Shown here: positions 1-11,097 of the stretch, piece by piece
How the letters are laid out: each line of letters starts with the position of its first letter
Numbering within the stretch: the first letter of the stretch is position 1
NCBI GenBank assembly: GCA_025175895.1
Contig: CM045989.1
Coordinates: 128,291,272 to 128,355,271 of the forward strand
Source of the DNA: Wurfbainia villosa
Taxonomy: Eukaryota > Streptophyta > Magnoliopsida > Zingiberales > Zingiberaceae
Reading direction: 5' to 3'
DNA: 64,000 nucleotides
The notes under the pieces: model-generated
Told to the model about the DNA's origin: nothing
What the model saw: only the letters and a program-made list of their open reading frames with translations
Database searches by the model: none
Translations under genes and position numbers: made by a program

Positions 1-1875
1 ATATATCCATCAAACCCTAGCTTGTTTGGACGGTTGGGATCAGATGAGGCTCAAATCGGACGGCTGGGAGAAAATCACTAAAACCTTACCTATCTTCCCA
101 AAATCGGCAGAATTAGCAGCGATTGAAACTTCACGAGAGCGGCGTCTTCTTCCTCGCGAGTGACGTCTTCTTCCTCGCGAGCGACGCGGCGACTTCTTCC
201 GCTTCCGTGCGAGCGGCAGCAAGATTGCACAGGCAGCCGACGGCGATGCGCAGAAGGAGGTCCTTCCATATCTTGCAACACAGAACAGCAGCGGGCGTCG
301 TCGTCCTCCTCTCGCGAGCGCGGCGACAACTCCACACAGCACTCCGACGTCCATTCCAGCAATCCCTGGTTCTTCCCCAGTCCATTCCACTCGGCGGATT
401 TTTCCCTCTTCGGTCCGGTGGAGCTCGCAGAAGCATTTGGGCGGCGACACTCCATCGACTGAGCAGTGGAATTCGCCTGTCCTCACCGGCGATCTTCAGA
501 GCCCTCACCGGCGGAGTTGAGCTACCGTAGTGGGACGTGGTCACGCCGGTTAGGGGTGACTTACTCGCCGGGATCCCGCGAATCGATTCTGACTCGGCGG
601 CGTTTATCCAACTCTGGGCGGTCTTCAACAGCAGATGGTGGCGACGAGTATAAGTTCCCAGATCCGATTCCATCCACATTGACTGCTCGTGGTCACGACA
701 GTCCCGCATCCACATCGGAGCTGTGAACTACCGCATCGATCCAACTATCATCGGAATCCGACGAGAGATCTGCATCCTGAGACCCTTGGAGTGTTCGGTA
801 TTATCGTAGGTCACCGGAGAGGGTGGTACCTTTCCGGTGTTTGTGGATGACTGTTGATTTACTTTATTGATCTACTGTTAATTCAGTATTGTGTTTGTTA
901 TTGTTTTACTGTGTTACCTTGTTACTTTGTGTGATTTCAGTTTGTGTTTTCTTTTGTATTTGCACTTGTGTTTTCCTTCGTATTTTCACTTGTGTTTTCA
1001 TTTGTGTTGTCACTGGTGTTATTACATTGTGTTTGCATTAGCGTTTTCAATTGTGTTTTCACTAGTGTTATTAATATGTACTTTCACCAGTGGCCTTGAA
1101 CTGTGTTTTTACTAGTGTTTGTAATATGTGTTTTCACTAGTATTTTACTTTGTATTTTAATCTGTGGTTTACCTTGTATTTTATTCTGTATTCTAACTTG
1201 TGTTTAATACGAGTCGTAGTTAGAGTTTTATTTGTGTTATGTTTTAGTTGTTAGGTTAGTTTCATTTACCTTCGACCAATGTACCATATAGTGACAGTGC
1301 AATGCTTGGTTGAATTCCTTTCGTTTATTGCATTTCATTTACTGCAGTTTTTAGTGACTGTTTGACTACTGTGTCGTATAGTGACAGTGCGGTGCATGGT
1401 TGAATGGTTCACATTTGTTTGATCAGTGTACCGTATAGTGACAGTGCGCTGCTTGGTCGCTTTCTTTTCTGTCTGTTAGTTTAGTTTTTAGTGACTATTT
1501 GACTTCTGTGCCGTATAGTGACAGTGCGGTGCATGGTTGAATTGCTCACATTTGTTTGATCATTGTACCGTATAGTGACAGTGCGGTGCGTGATCACTTA
1601 CTTTTGCACATTAGGATAGTTGCTTGTTACTTGTTATTTGGTAGTTAGGTTTACTTTTTACATGTTTAATTCTCACGTTTGTTTTTGATTTTGCATTTTA
1701 ATTGTTTTGATAATTATAAAACCCCCCAGTATTTACTTCTGTTTAAAAACAAACATCCAGCCATTAGGTTCATTGGGAGATGACCCGAGTCAGTCTTATA
1801 CTGCATTAGTGTAGTTAGGGGGTTCGGTAAATAATTTTGGGAATGGTATTGCGACAGTTAAAAATCGTTCGATCA
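1..1875 (+). repeat. Element A 5' LTR (partial)
   Basis: This stretch matches 5491-6800 plus 12338-12832 with scattered substitutions and small indels. It ends in GATCA just before the primer binding site. About 520 bp of the 5' end lie outside the window, judged from the complete 3' copy. Positions 145-900 are GC-rich and resemble leader sequence. Positions 890-1210 are a degenerate GTGTTTTCACTAGTGTT-type low-complexity tract. A 21-bp unit around 150-185 is duplicated here but single in the 3' copy. Frames open on both strands across 40-720 are by-products of GC content, not genes. Confidence 0.85.
1287..1584 (+). repeat. Five spaced copies of TATAGTGACAGTGC in the LTR
   Basis: The core TATAGTGACAGTGC starts near 1287, 1377, 1434, 1514 and 1571. 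Spacings of about 90, 57, 80 and 57 bp suggest a compound unit of roughly 137 bp that was duplicated. The matching array in the 3' LTR was hit by element B inside one copy. The function is unknown. Confidence 0.8.
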
Positions 1876-1881
1876 AAATTT

Positions 1882-1898
1882 TGGCAACGTTGCCGGGG
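1882..1898 (+). other. Element A primer binding site
   Basis: TGGCAACGTTGCCGGGG lies six bases after the LTR end. Athila elements typically have TGGCGCCGTTGCCGGGGA here; this copy is changed at CGCC. It marks the minus-strand priming site and the start of the internal region. Confidence 0.75.
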
Positions 1899-2016
1899 AA
1901 CTTTAATGGGTTAGTTTGTCTTTAAACTGTAGTTTGTTTGTTTGTTTTCTTTTTCTTTTGTTATTATTGCCTTTCTTATTATCTATATTTGTTTCTCATT
2001 GTATTTGTTTGTGTGG

Positions 2017-2136
2017 ATGACTAGGTCTTTAGGCGATAATCTACTTGAGTTTTATGCAGCAGTTTTTCTCTTCCCTCAGAGGGCCAGCCTAGGAAGAGGG
2101 TTGTTGAAGAAAAGGCTAGGGAATTCCAAGAGCTAG
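2017..2136 (+). pseudogene. Element A gag start remnant
   Basis: A short frame begins with Met-Thr-Arg at 2017, about 120 bases after the primer site, where Athila gag normally starts. After about 40 codons the frame closes, and no capsid-like or zinc-knuckle sequence follows before Pol-like sequence appears near 2215. Most of gag is therefore deleted. The call rests on position and the first residues only. Confidence 0.35.
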
Positions 2137-2205
2137 CAGATTCCCAAGTATGCCAAGTTTTTTTTTAAAAGATCTGTGTGTTCACAAGAAGTTGTACTCT
2201 TTCTA

Positions 2206-3520
2206 CGGAGGTAGGAGATACTGTAGTTCGGTTCAGTATTTTGGACACTATGAGGTACCTGATGGAGGATCATTCTATTCTTAACGTGGTTATAGCTGAT
2301 GAGTTGGACTGCATGAACATTATTTCTTAGTCTGTTTTTCATTTGGATATCTCTGCACCTTCTACATTTTATTGTGATTTTATTGATTCTGATGTTGATA
2401 ATGATTTATTGTTAGGATCTATCTGTGGGCCCTTTTATGTAGACAGGGATATGGAATGTGTAGGGATTGCCCCAATGATCACTTCCATCAGATGTTTGTG
2501 AGTAATGTAATTTCATGGTCGAGCATGGGATAGTCTTAGGTTATATTATTTCTGTGTATGGTATTGAAGTAGATCCTACTAAAATTCATGTTATATCTTC
2601 TTTATCTTACCCCGCTTCTGTGCGGAAAATTTGTGTTTTTCTAGATCATGCAGGTTTCTACAGACATTTTATCAGAGACTTTAGCAAGATTACCCCTAAC
2701 CTTGACCAACTTGTTGCTGAAGGAGGTGGTATTTCATTTTGACTAGGATTGTGAGGGAGATCGAGCCCACCCCCATAGCAGATTCTTTTCCAGATGAGCA
2801 ATTTTTTCACCAGTAGGGTAAGACACCATGGTATGCAGATCTTGCTATTTATTTAGTTGTCGTGTTGTACCTTCACATTTTACTCATGCACAAGTCCAGA
2901 AATTGAAAAGTGATGCTAAGTATTATGTATGGGATGATCTTTATCATTGAAAATTTTGTAGTGATCAAATTATTAGATGATGTGGACTTGATTATGAGTT
3001 TCATTCCATACGTACTTACTTTTTGTTATTCTATGGCTTGTGGGGGGTATTTTGGACCCCAAAGAACTGCTAGAAAAGTTGTATAGTCTAGTTTGTATTG
3101 GCCCCACCTTATTTCATGATGCCTTTGAATTCTACAAGTCTTGTGAGTGATATCAACGAACAGGGAACATAGGACGTAGAAATGAAATGCCTCAACAACT
3201 TTTGTTATTCTATGTGATTCTCGATATTTGGGGTATTGATTTTATGGGTCTGTGTCCTGTATCTTTTGGATTTTCATATATTCTTTTGGCACATGATTAT
3301 GTTTCTAAATGGGTGGAGGTCATCCCCACCAGGACTAATGATTCTCTAGTTGTTGTGGATTTTGTTAGGTCTCAAATATTTTGTAGATTTGGAGTTCCCA
3401 GGGCGATCATTAGCGATCAAGGGTCTCACTTTTGCAACAGACTCATGAAGTGTCGAGCAAAGAGATCAAGTCTATACTAGAGAATACGGTGGGGCCAGAC
3501 ATGATGATGCTTTTTCTCCG
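2206..3520 (+). pseudogene. Element A pol remnant (linker, RT end, integrase)
   Basis: Pieces of an Athila-type Pol occur in the right order but in different frames. At 2215-2340 there is a segment like the region before RT (RFSILDTMRYL). At 2508-2745 is the C-terminal part of RT, with VEHGIVLGYIIS, GIEVDPTKIHVI and HAGFYRHFIRDFSKI. Degenerate sequence at 2820-3180 includes traces of the integrase zinc-binding region (ACGGYFGPQRTARK, YKSCERYQ). At 3187-3470 is the integrase core (WGIDFMG, DYVSKWVEVIPTRTNDS, FGVPRAIISDQGSHF). A deletion then joins it to KEIKSILENTVGP. The YxDD centre of RT, most of RNase H and the last catalytic part of integrase are missing, so it cannot encode active enzyme. 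Confidence 0.85.
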
Positions 3521-4972
3521 ACTTGAAAGGGGAGTGTGTTCTTTTATTTACTGCATTTATTTTCTTCCTTTCATGTTCGGAATAATTTGTGTGGTTGATT
3601 GCTTGTTTGCCTGTTTACCTAGGTTTAGTGTTGTTGTTGAGTCAAATAATATTCCCTATGCATGCTTTTGTATCATTTCAGAGATAGTAAAAATTAGTTT
3701 AATTTGATCATCGAATTATGGATTTTTTTTGTGTATGATGGGAGACTTCACCTGCATGTAGTCACTTGTTATGATGGCGAACTTTTTATTGATAGTCTAA
3801 GCTTGATGTTTATTCACCTAGTGAGGTTACAAGCCATTCTTATCATCTACCCACTTTTGTGTGATAACACATGTGATTCTTGTTACTCTAGAACTTGCTT
3901 TGTGTCTTTTCAAAACTGTAGTAACATTTACTTGCATGAATATGATGAAGGATTTCATTCTTGACTCTTTTTCTGACTTGGTTTGCTTGTCTAATCCACG
4001 TGATACTTACTTATTCCATGTCTTACTTATCATACCATTTCAATTTCTATCCATTGTCTTTGTATCTTTGTGGATTATCTTTTTCATATCTATTGTTTTC
4101 CATGTGGGAGGAATAGTTTGATGGGTTGTATTGTCCGAGAGGGACAAAATTTTTAAGTGTGGGGGAGGAGCTATATTATTTTTGTTGGAAACATGATACG
4201 AAAGGCATAGTTTTCAGAGGTCATTGGTCTTGAGATGTATTTGTCTATGATTAGTGCTTGAGTTTCTGCACACAAAAAAAAAATGGCGCCATTGATGTTT
4301 CTTTTGTTAAAAAAAAGAAAAGAAAAAAAAAAGTACAATTGTAATGCAGGCAAATGGGATTGCAATGTGTTGGATAGAGTCATTTGATCCTGAATCCAAT
4401 TCTAAAGTTTCCAAATGTCTTAGCCTCTTCCCGTATTGCTGGTTACTGGGCATTTCACAGAGCAACTCATCAGGTTTATTTCTCCAATTCTTCTCTTGTT
4501 CCCTATTCATTTGTACCTTTGTCTTGTACTACTCTTTGCATACTTTATCTACAGTCTACTTTTGATCTTGTTTCGATTCTTGATAAATCCTTTTGATTCA
4601 TGTATGAGATGTATTTATTGCAATAGAGAAGAAGATGATAAGCAAGCATATGGTAGTACACAATTGCATGTTGTTCTGAGGGTACCCCACTCCTACGTTA
4701 TTATGTGAGCATCAGTGCATTTATCCATTTTGGGAGGTTTTGTATCAGGCTTAGTCTATTTGATTTGACTGTAAATCATCATACATGTTGACTGTTGTAG
4801 GAGTCGGATCTTTTGACTACCTAGGATCTTGATCGATTTGGTGATCCTAAGTAACTTATTTTTTCTGTCTCTGAATTATTGATCTAGGTATTGTTTAGGG
4901 AATGAGTGATTGAGTCAGACTTTCTTTATTTTTATTATTGCTCGGGACGCGCAAGAATAAGTGTGGGGGAGT
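3521..4972 (+). other. Element A 3' internal region without recognisable gene
   Basis: AT-rich sequence between integrase and the 3' LTR. Athila elements can carry an env-like frame here, but I see none: the open stretches are short (up to about 90 codons), hydrophobic from T-richness, and overlap on several frames. A motif TAAGTGTGGGGGAG near 4153 resembles the true polypurine tract further downstream and may be a duplicate or a central tract. Confidence 0.55.
4959..4972 (+). other. Element A polypurine tract
   Basis: AAGTGTGGGGGAGT sits directly before the LTR start TGATAACTG at 4973. It is the expected plus-strand primer and fixes the 5' edge of the 3' LTR. Confidence 0.8.
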
Positions 4973-6800
4973 TGATAACTGTCATTTTCTTGTATTATTT
5001 CGGTCCTTAATATCACTGTTTTTATCCTCTCGAGTGATTTATTATTGATTATTATCATGTTTTATGAGTTGGATATATTTTTGGAACTTATTGTAAATTC
5101 TCCTAAAATTTGGACTTATATGCAAATTTTATCATTGTTTGTAGGAGATCGAGATGAGCTACTGGACTAGACTCAAGTTGGATCAAATATGGCTTCATCT
5201 GGGTCATAATGGACATTTTAAGATGATTTAATCTGAGCCCTTCATCTAAATCAGAATGCAAATGAAATCAAGGGTTCAGATCTGAGCATTATGGACCGTC
5301 CAAGGAAAGTGATTGATTCTGAGCCATCCATCTGGATCTGGAGCGATCCGGCTCATACATTAAGATATACATGTTTTGGCCGTTCATCCAGACCGTTGGA
5401 TCGTGATTATTCCTTCAGATGGATCAGAACTGTCCATTTCAAATCAGATTGATTTCAGCCGTTGGATGGAGCAGCTTAATTAAGCAATTAATATATCCAT
5501 CAAACCCTAGCTTGTTTGGATGGCTGGGATTGGATGAGGCTCAAATCGGACGGCTGGGAGAAAATCATTAAAACCTTACCTATCTTCCAAAAATCGACAG
5601 AATTAGCAGTGACAGAATCTTCACGAGAGCGGCGTCTTCTTCCTCACGAGCGACGTGGCAGCTTCTTCCGCTTCCGTGCGAGCGGCGGCGGGATTGCACA
5701 GGCAGCCGACGGCGATGCGCAGAAGGAGGTCCTTCCATATCGCACGACACAGAACAGCAGCGGGCGGCATCTTCTTCCTCTCGCGAGTGCGGCGACAGCT
5801 CCACATAGCACTCCGTCGTCCGTTCCAGCAATCCCAAGTTCTTCCCCAGTCCATTCCACCCGGCGGATTTTTCCCTCTTCTGTCCGGCGGAGCTTGTAGC
5901 AGCATTTGGGCGGCGACACTCCATCGACTGAGTAGTGGAATTTGCCTGTCCTCACCGGCGGAGTTGAGCTACCCTAGTGGGACGTGGTCACGCAAAGCTA
6001 GGGGTGACTTTCGGATCCCGCAGACCGCCTTGGGCAGCAAGTATTTAACTCGGGCTTCAACAGTAGCTGGTGGCGACGAGTATCAGTTCCAAGATCTGAT
6101 TCCATCCACATTGATTGCTCGTGGTCACGGCAGTCCCGCATCCACATCGGAGCTGTGAACTACCGCATCGATCCAGCTCTCGTCGGAATCCGATGAGAGA
6201 TCCGCATCCTGAGACCCTTGGAGTATTCGATATTATAGTAGGTCACCGGAGAGGGTGGTACCTTTCCGGTGTTTGTGGATGACTGTTAATTTACTTTATT
6301 GATCTACTGTTAATTCAGTATTGTGTTTGTTATTATTTTACTGTGTTACCTTGTTACTTTGTGTGATTTCAGTTTGTGTTTTCATTTGTATTTGCACTTG
6401 TGTTTTCCTTCATATTTGCACTTGTGTTGTCACTGGTGTTATTACATTGTATTTGCATTAGCGTTTTCAATTGTGTTTTCGCTAGTGTTATTAATATGTA
6501 CTTTCACCAGTGGCCTTGAACTGTGTTTTTACTAGTGTTTGTAATATGTGTTTTCACTAGTATTTTACTTTCTATTTTAATCTGTAGTTGACCTTGTATT
6601 TTATTCTGTATTCTAACTTGTGTTTAATTCGAGTCGAAGTTAGAGTTTTATTTGTGTTATGCTTTAGTTGTTAGGCTAGTTTCATTTACCTTCGACCAAT
6701 GTACCGTATAGTGACAGTGCGGTGCTTGGTTGAATTGCTTTCGTTTATTGCATTTCGTTTACTGCAGTTTTTAGTGACTGTTTGAATACTGTGTTGTATA
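4973..6800 (+). repeat. Element A 3' LTR, first part
   Basis: Starts TGATAACTGTCATTTTC after the polypurine tract. From 5491 it is alignable to position 1 onward. It is interrupted after 6800 by element B, which used gtata (6796-6800) as target. Open frames in 5516-6158 on both strands mirror those of the 5' LTR and are not genes. Confidence 0.85.
6796..6800. repeat. Target site duplication of element B (gtata)
   Basis: gtata precedes the B LTR and recurs at 12333-12337 immediately after it, a perfect 5-bp duplication. Removing B and one copy restores the TATAGTGACAGTGC repeat of A's LTR. Confidence 0.92.
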
Positions 6801-7214
6801 TGTTGGAGATCGATTGGCAGGCTAGAGGGGGGTGAATAGCCCTCTTACGTTGGGTAACGGTATTTGCTCGTCTATAATTAGATTAGCGCAAGCGGAAACA
6901 ACAATACAAGCAAATTAAACAAATAAAGACAAAGCAAAAGAAATAGACAATGCTAACACAATGTCGTAACGTGGTTCACGGCTACGCCGCTAATCCATGA
7001 TCCCGATTCATCCGAGGTGAATCACTCCTTCAAAGCCAATCACTATTGGTCTCTCCTTTGCACGAAGCTAGGTGGAGCTAACCTTTACAATCAAGATCAC
7101 TCTTCTTACAATAAGATTGAAGTAAAAGAAAGTAAGAAGAGTAGGGAAACGTTTATGGCACTTTGGGAGAAGATTGGAGTTCAAGCATTAGCCTCCCAAA
7201 GCTCCATCTCCTTC

Positions 7215-7224
7215 CTTTTTATAG
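7215..7224 (-). promoter_or_regulatory. TATA box of element B LTR
   Basis: On the - strand CTATAAAAAG lies downstream of the palindrome cluster. The equivalent in the other LTR is at 11512-11521. It is the likely core promoter. Confidence 0.7.
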
Positions 7225-7254
7225 AGGAAGAGGGTTTCTTCCCGTTGACACAGG

Positions 7255-7400
7255 ATCAGTTGACTGATGCCCTCGATCAGTCGACTGGTCCTGTAGCCGT
7301 TGCCCAATAACAGCCACTTTCCACGTTGGATTCCATCCAACGGTATTGCCATCAGTCGACTGATCCTACCATCAGTCGATTGATGCTCGATCAGTCGAGT
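7255..7400. promoter_or_regulatory. CAGTCGACTG palindrome cluster in B LTR
   Basis: Perfect palindromes at 7278-7287 and 7353-7362, with one-base variants (CAGTTGACTG, CAGTCGATTG, CAGTCGAGTG) around them, lie just upstream of the TATA box in element sense. The same cluster recurs in the LTRs of B (right copy), C and D, and one copy is in I. Confidence 0.6.
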
Positions 7401-8033
7401 GCTCCGCGAAGTCGACTCCATTCTATGCCCGCGTACGTGCCATCACCGATCAGTCATTCCCGGCGTCGGCTGCATCATATCGATCATTGTCGATCCATGG
7501 CGATCGACCAAGCACTAAACTCCGAGTCTTATACGATCGATCGAACAATCGATTAGAGCGATCCGCCATGACATGGCATGACCGTGTGTCGGGAAAACTC
7601 ATCCTACACTTAGCCAAATGGCCAAGTATCACCTAAGAGCTACCCCTTCCCGGGTTACATTCGCTCACTCTCATCTCTCGGAGTCCCTCGCCTTCGAAGT
7701 TCTCTTCGTTCGCGACCACTTCCCTCGGCAGCATCAGGCGCACGACTCTGCAATGCTCCTTCGCGTCTCTTGCCTCGAAGTCTACTTCCTCCGGCTTCAC
7801 TCCAAGCTCCTCGTCCGGCGGTCCCTCGGATGCTCCAAGCGCACGACTTCCGCAAAGCTATCCTTCACCGACTCAAGGACCGAGTCATGAGATGTGAAAC
7901 TCGCCACGGTTCCATGTGCGAATTACTAAGTCTTTTATGACTTCAACGCACATATCAAATCAACATAACAAACTAACTTAAACCCTTTGCCACACACATC
8001 AAAACCTTATCATGGCAAGAGATTGCCCTAACA

Positions 8034-9313
8034 ATCTCTCCCTTTTTGATGTGTGGCAATCCGTTTAAGTTAGGTAAAAATATTTGATATAAATTTATAA
8101 GGTAAGAAAGCATGTAAACATAAACATGATATAGCAACATGCAACTCCCCCTTAATCCATTAAACTCCCCATACAAATTTTCAAATTTTCTCCCCCTATC
8201 ATAATTTACTTAAACATAATCAAATCTCCCCTTTTGACACCATCAAAAAGATTAACACTAAGTTATAAGTTCATGGTATCAAGTCTAATAGAAGGAAAAT
8301 ACCAAAAATTGGTTTAACAACTGAAATCAGCCTTTACTGTTTGGAATATCAGGCCACCAGTCGACTGGCACATGGTTTTCAGGAAAATCTGATTTTCGGA
8401 CCGAATTTCAGAAATGCATTAACAATTCCAGAAAATTCAAAAAATCATGAAATTTGGGGAACATATTTCTTGTAAGGTTCTTTATCCGTGAAAAATAGTT
8501 TTTCATGAAAAATCATTATATTTTCACATATTTGCCAAAAATCCAAAAGCATTAAAAATTACTAGATTTTTGATCATGTGAGTATCAAGTTTAACACCTA
8601 GTTTTGGTTCCAATTCTTTCAAAACATGAATACATAGATTTTAGATTAAGAAATTGTTTTGAAAACATATGAAATATCCAACCATGATCTTTGGGAAATA
8701 TGTCTATGAATTAAACATAAGCCTTCCCCATGATTGGTCTATTATTGCTATTTTGATACTTCAAATGACCATCTAAATGCCATAGGCATTAGTGGACATT
8801 TGTATCATCCTAAAATCTCACCCATGCTAAGTTTTCAATCAAGGTAGCCTATGGTTAGTGTGAGATGTATCCTAGAGGGTATTTGTATGTACTTAACCAT
8901 TATATTCATGCAATTCTATCAAGGTTAAGTATTATCCTAACATTCCACATGATCATAAAGACATATATGAATTAATTTCACATTATGATCATGAAATACA
9001 TGTTTTCATCAAATTATAATCATGCATTAGGTATTATATCATGATAATAAGCAAAGTATCACCTAAAGCATGATTTAAACCCTATTTCTCATGATTATGT
9101 GCCAAAACTCAAAATCATAAATCATGATTGCAAACATACATAGCAATTTCATTAAGTATCATGATTTAAGCATTATTAACTATTTATAGGCATGTTATCA
9201 TCACCTAACACTATTTCAAAAATTGTCCCGCCATCCTAAGTCAACCAAAATATGATATAGGTCAATTGCATATGGTTGACTACCGTAGGGTTTTTCTAAC
9301 CCTTAAGGATGGA
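8034..9313 (-). other. Element B polypurine tract and 3' noncoding region
   Basis: At 8034-8047 the - strand carries AAAAAGGGAGAGAT, the polypurine tract touching the LTR. The rest is AT-rich with no long frame. Positions about 8575-9300 are strikingly similar to 28650-29400 in element C. A shorter piece near 8715 (GCCTTCCCCATGATTGGTC) has a counterpart near 58590 in element I. One CAGTCGACTG lies at about 8356. Confidence 0.75.
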
Positions 9314-11034
9314 TTATGGAACCCAAAATAAGTTCTTGCCTATGGGGTTCACTAGGTACTCCTTAGGAATCCATTTCCTAGCAATTACTTTATTCTTATC
9401 TTGTCCCCTAGCAATTAGGCATTTATAGGTCTTTTTATTTTTCTTTTCTTTGTATCCTAGGCCCTTTTTGTTAAAGCTAGCTCTTTGGCTCCCTATAATC
9501 ATGTTCAATGTATTTGAGCCAATTGTAAACTTTTCTAGGGCTTTGGTTAAATAATCTACTTTCTCTCTTAAAGCCCTATTTTCATCCATACATGCATCAC
9601 TAACATTAAATGGCATATATTCATGTGAGCATGCATCATCATGACAAGAAGAAATATTTTCATTTTCATTTAAGCATGCTTTTTCTAGTTTATTTTCTAA
9701 GTCCTTAATTTGATCTAGCATGCTCTTATGCTTTTTCTTTGCTCTAAATAAATCCCTAGTTAAGCTAGAAACCATGGAAACTATTTTCTTGGGAGTTAGA
9801 TTTGTTACCATAGTTTCCATGTCCTCTTCTTCTTCTTCGGATGAGGATGTAGAGGAGGCTCCCCATTCATTTGAGCTCTCTCCACTTGAGCTTGATTCTT
9901 CATTTTCGGTGGAGGAACAATCCAAGTCGTCGAAGGCCATCAATGCAAGGTTGGAGAAGACATGTTCTTCTTCTTCGGATGAAGATGAGGAAGAAAGGTT
10001 ATCCCATGTCTTTGCTTTGAATGCCTTAGCTTTCCCTTTTTCTTTGGCCTTCTTTTCTTCTTCCTTCTTTTTATTCCCCTTTTTCTTCTTCTTTTCTTCT
10101 TTCTTCTTCCTTTCTTCTTCCTTTCTTCTTTGCTCTTGTTTAGGATAGGACAATTGTCCCTTATATGTCCTTCCCCTTGGCAATTGTAGCAAATTACCTT
10201 CCCCCTTGATCTTCTCCTCCTATCATTAGATTTATTAAATTGAAAACCTTTTAAAGCATGCCTTACCCTCCTTACCATATACGCTTCTTCCGTGCTATCC
10301 ATGGAGGAGGAGGAGGATGCTTCATCGGAGGAGGAGGGGATCTCTATCTTCTTCTTCCCCTTGTTTGCCATCAAGGCTACTCTTCTTGATGGTTGAAACT
10401 TTGGCTCTTCTTGTATTCCTTCAAGCCTTGTTTCGTGGAGCTCCATTGTTGAGAAGAACTCCTCCAAGGTGCTTACTTCTAAATTCTTCGAAATATAGAA
10501 GGAGTCCACCATGGAGCTCCACTTTGAGGATCGCGGAAAGGCATCTATTTCCTTCATGACCATATCCCGGTTTGATAGCTTCTCACCTACACTTGACAAA
10601 CCGATTATAATTTCTTTGAAATGAGAATGTAAAGAAAGTACCTTTTTTCCCTTTTCTAGTTTAATGTTGTTGAGTTAGGAGCGGAAGACATCTCTCCTTG
10701 CAAGCTTGGCCTCGGATGTGCCTTCATGGAGTTCTATAAGCTTCTCCCACATCTTTTTGGCACTAGCACATTCTCCGATCCGATTGATCTCTTGTCGAGG
10801 GAGCACATTGAAAAGATGATGTTTTGCCTTTGAGTTTGCAAGGTGCTCCTCTCTTTGCTTCTTGGTCCATCGTGATTTTTCAATTGGTTCACCCCTCTCA
10901 TCCCTAGGCAACTCGAAACTATTTTCTATTATAAGCATAATATCAAAATCGGTCTCGAAGAATACCTCTATTCGCTTCTTCCACCAAGCGAATTCCCCTT
11001 CGAACTTCGGCGGATGAATGTTCGAGCCGGCCAT
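9314..11034 (-). pseudogene. Element B gag pseudogene (SIRE type)
   Basis: A Gag of about 570 codons reads from 11034 downward. It starts MAGSNIHPPKFEGEFAWWKK, then a UBN2-like capsid segment (LFNVLPRQEINRIG, KLIELHEGTSEAKLARRD), a CCHC zinc knuckle CYNCQGEGHIRDNC, a Lys-rich stretch, a Ser/Glu-rich stretch and the conserved tail (FTIGSNTLNMIIGSQRA, WIPKEYL). It is broken twice. A stop at 10675-10677 (CAA to TAA by comparison with element C) separates residues 1-119 from the rest. A frameshift in the Lys-rich tract near 10080-10140 separates the knuckle from the acidic C-terminal half. The product would form the virus-like particle in the cytoplasm; this copy cannot make a full one. Confidence 0.85.
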
Positions 11035-11082
11035 CTTTTGATGAAGTGCTTGTTGCGGCGATTAGTCCTCGACAAGTGACTT

Positions 11083-11095
11083 GGCTCTGATACCA
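11083..11095 (-). other. Element B primer binding site
   Basis: - strand TGGTATCAGAGCC, complementary to the 3' end of plant initiator-Met tRNA, two bases inside the 5' LTR. Elements C and I use the same site and spacing. Confidence 0.9.
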
Positions 11096-11097
11096 CT

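Larger units (their letters stand above)
6801..8033 (-). repeat. Element B 3' LTR
   Basis: On the + strand it reads TGTTGGAGATCG...GCCCTAACA. It is paired with 11098-12332. It contains a TATA box (7215-7224) and a run of CAGTCGACTG palindromes and variants at 7255-7400 upstream of that box in element sense. Small open frames on both strands are incidental. Confidence 0.9.

Noticed and set aside
40..726. Several overlapping frames of 86-194 codons on both strands, recurring at 5516-6158
   Set aside because: They lie in the GC-rich leader part of A's LTR, overlap on five frames, and their sequences change with indels between the two LTRs. No protein family is recognisable.
9720..10148. Ser-rich and Phe-rich + strand frames, also at 29799-30263 and 62381-62713
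   Set aside because: They are antisense to the Ser/acidic and Lys-rich stretches of the gag genes, where codon composition keeps the opposite strand open.
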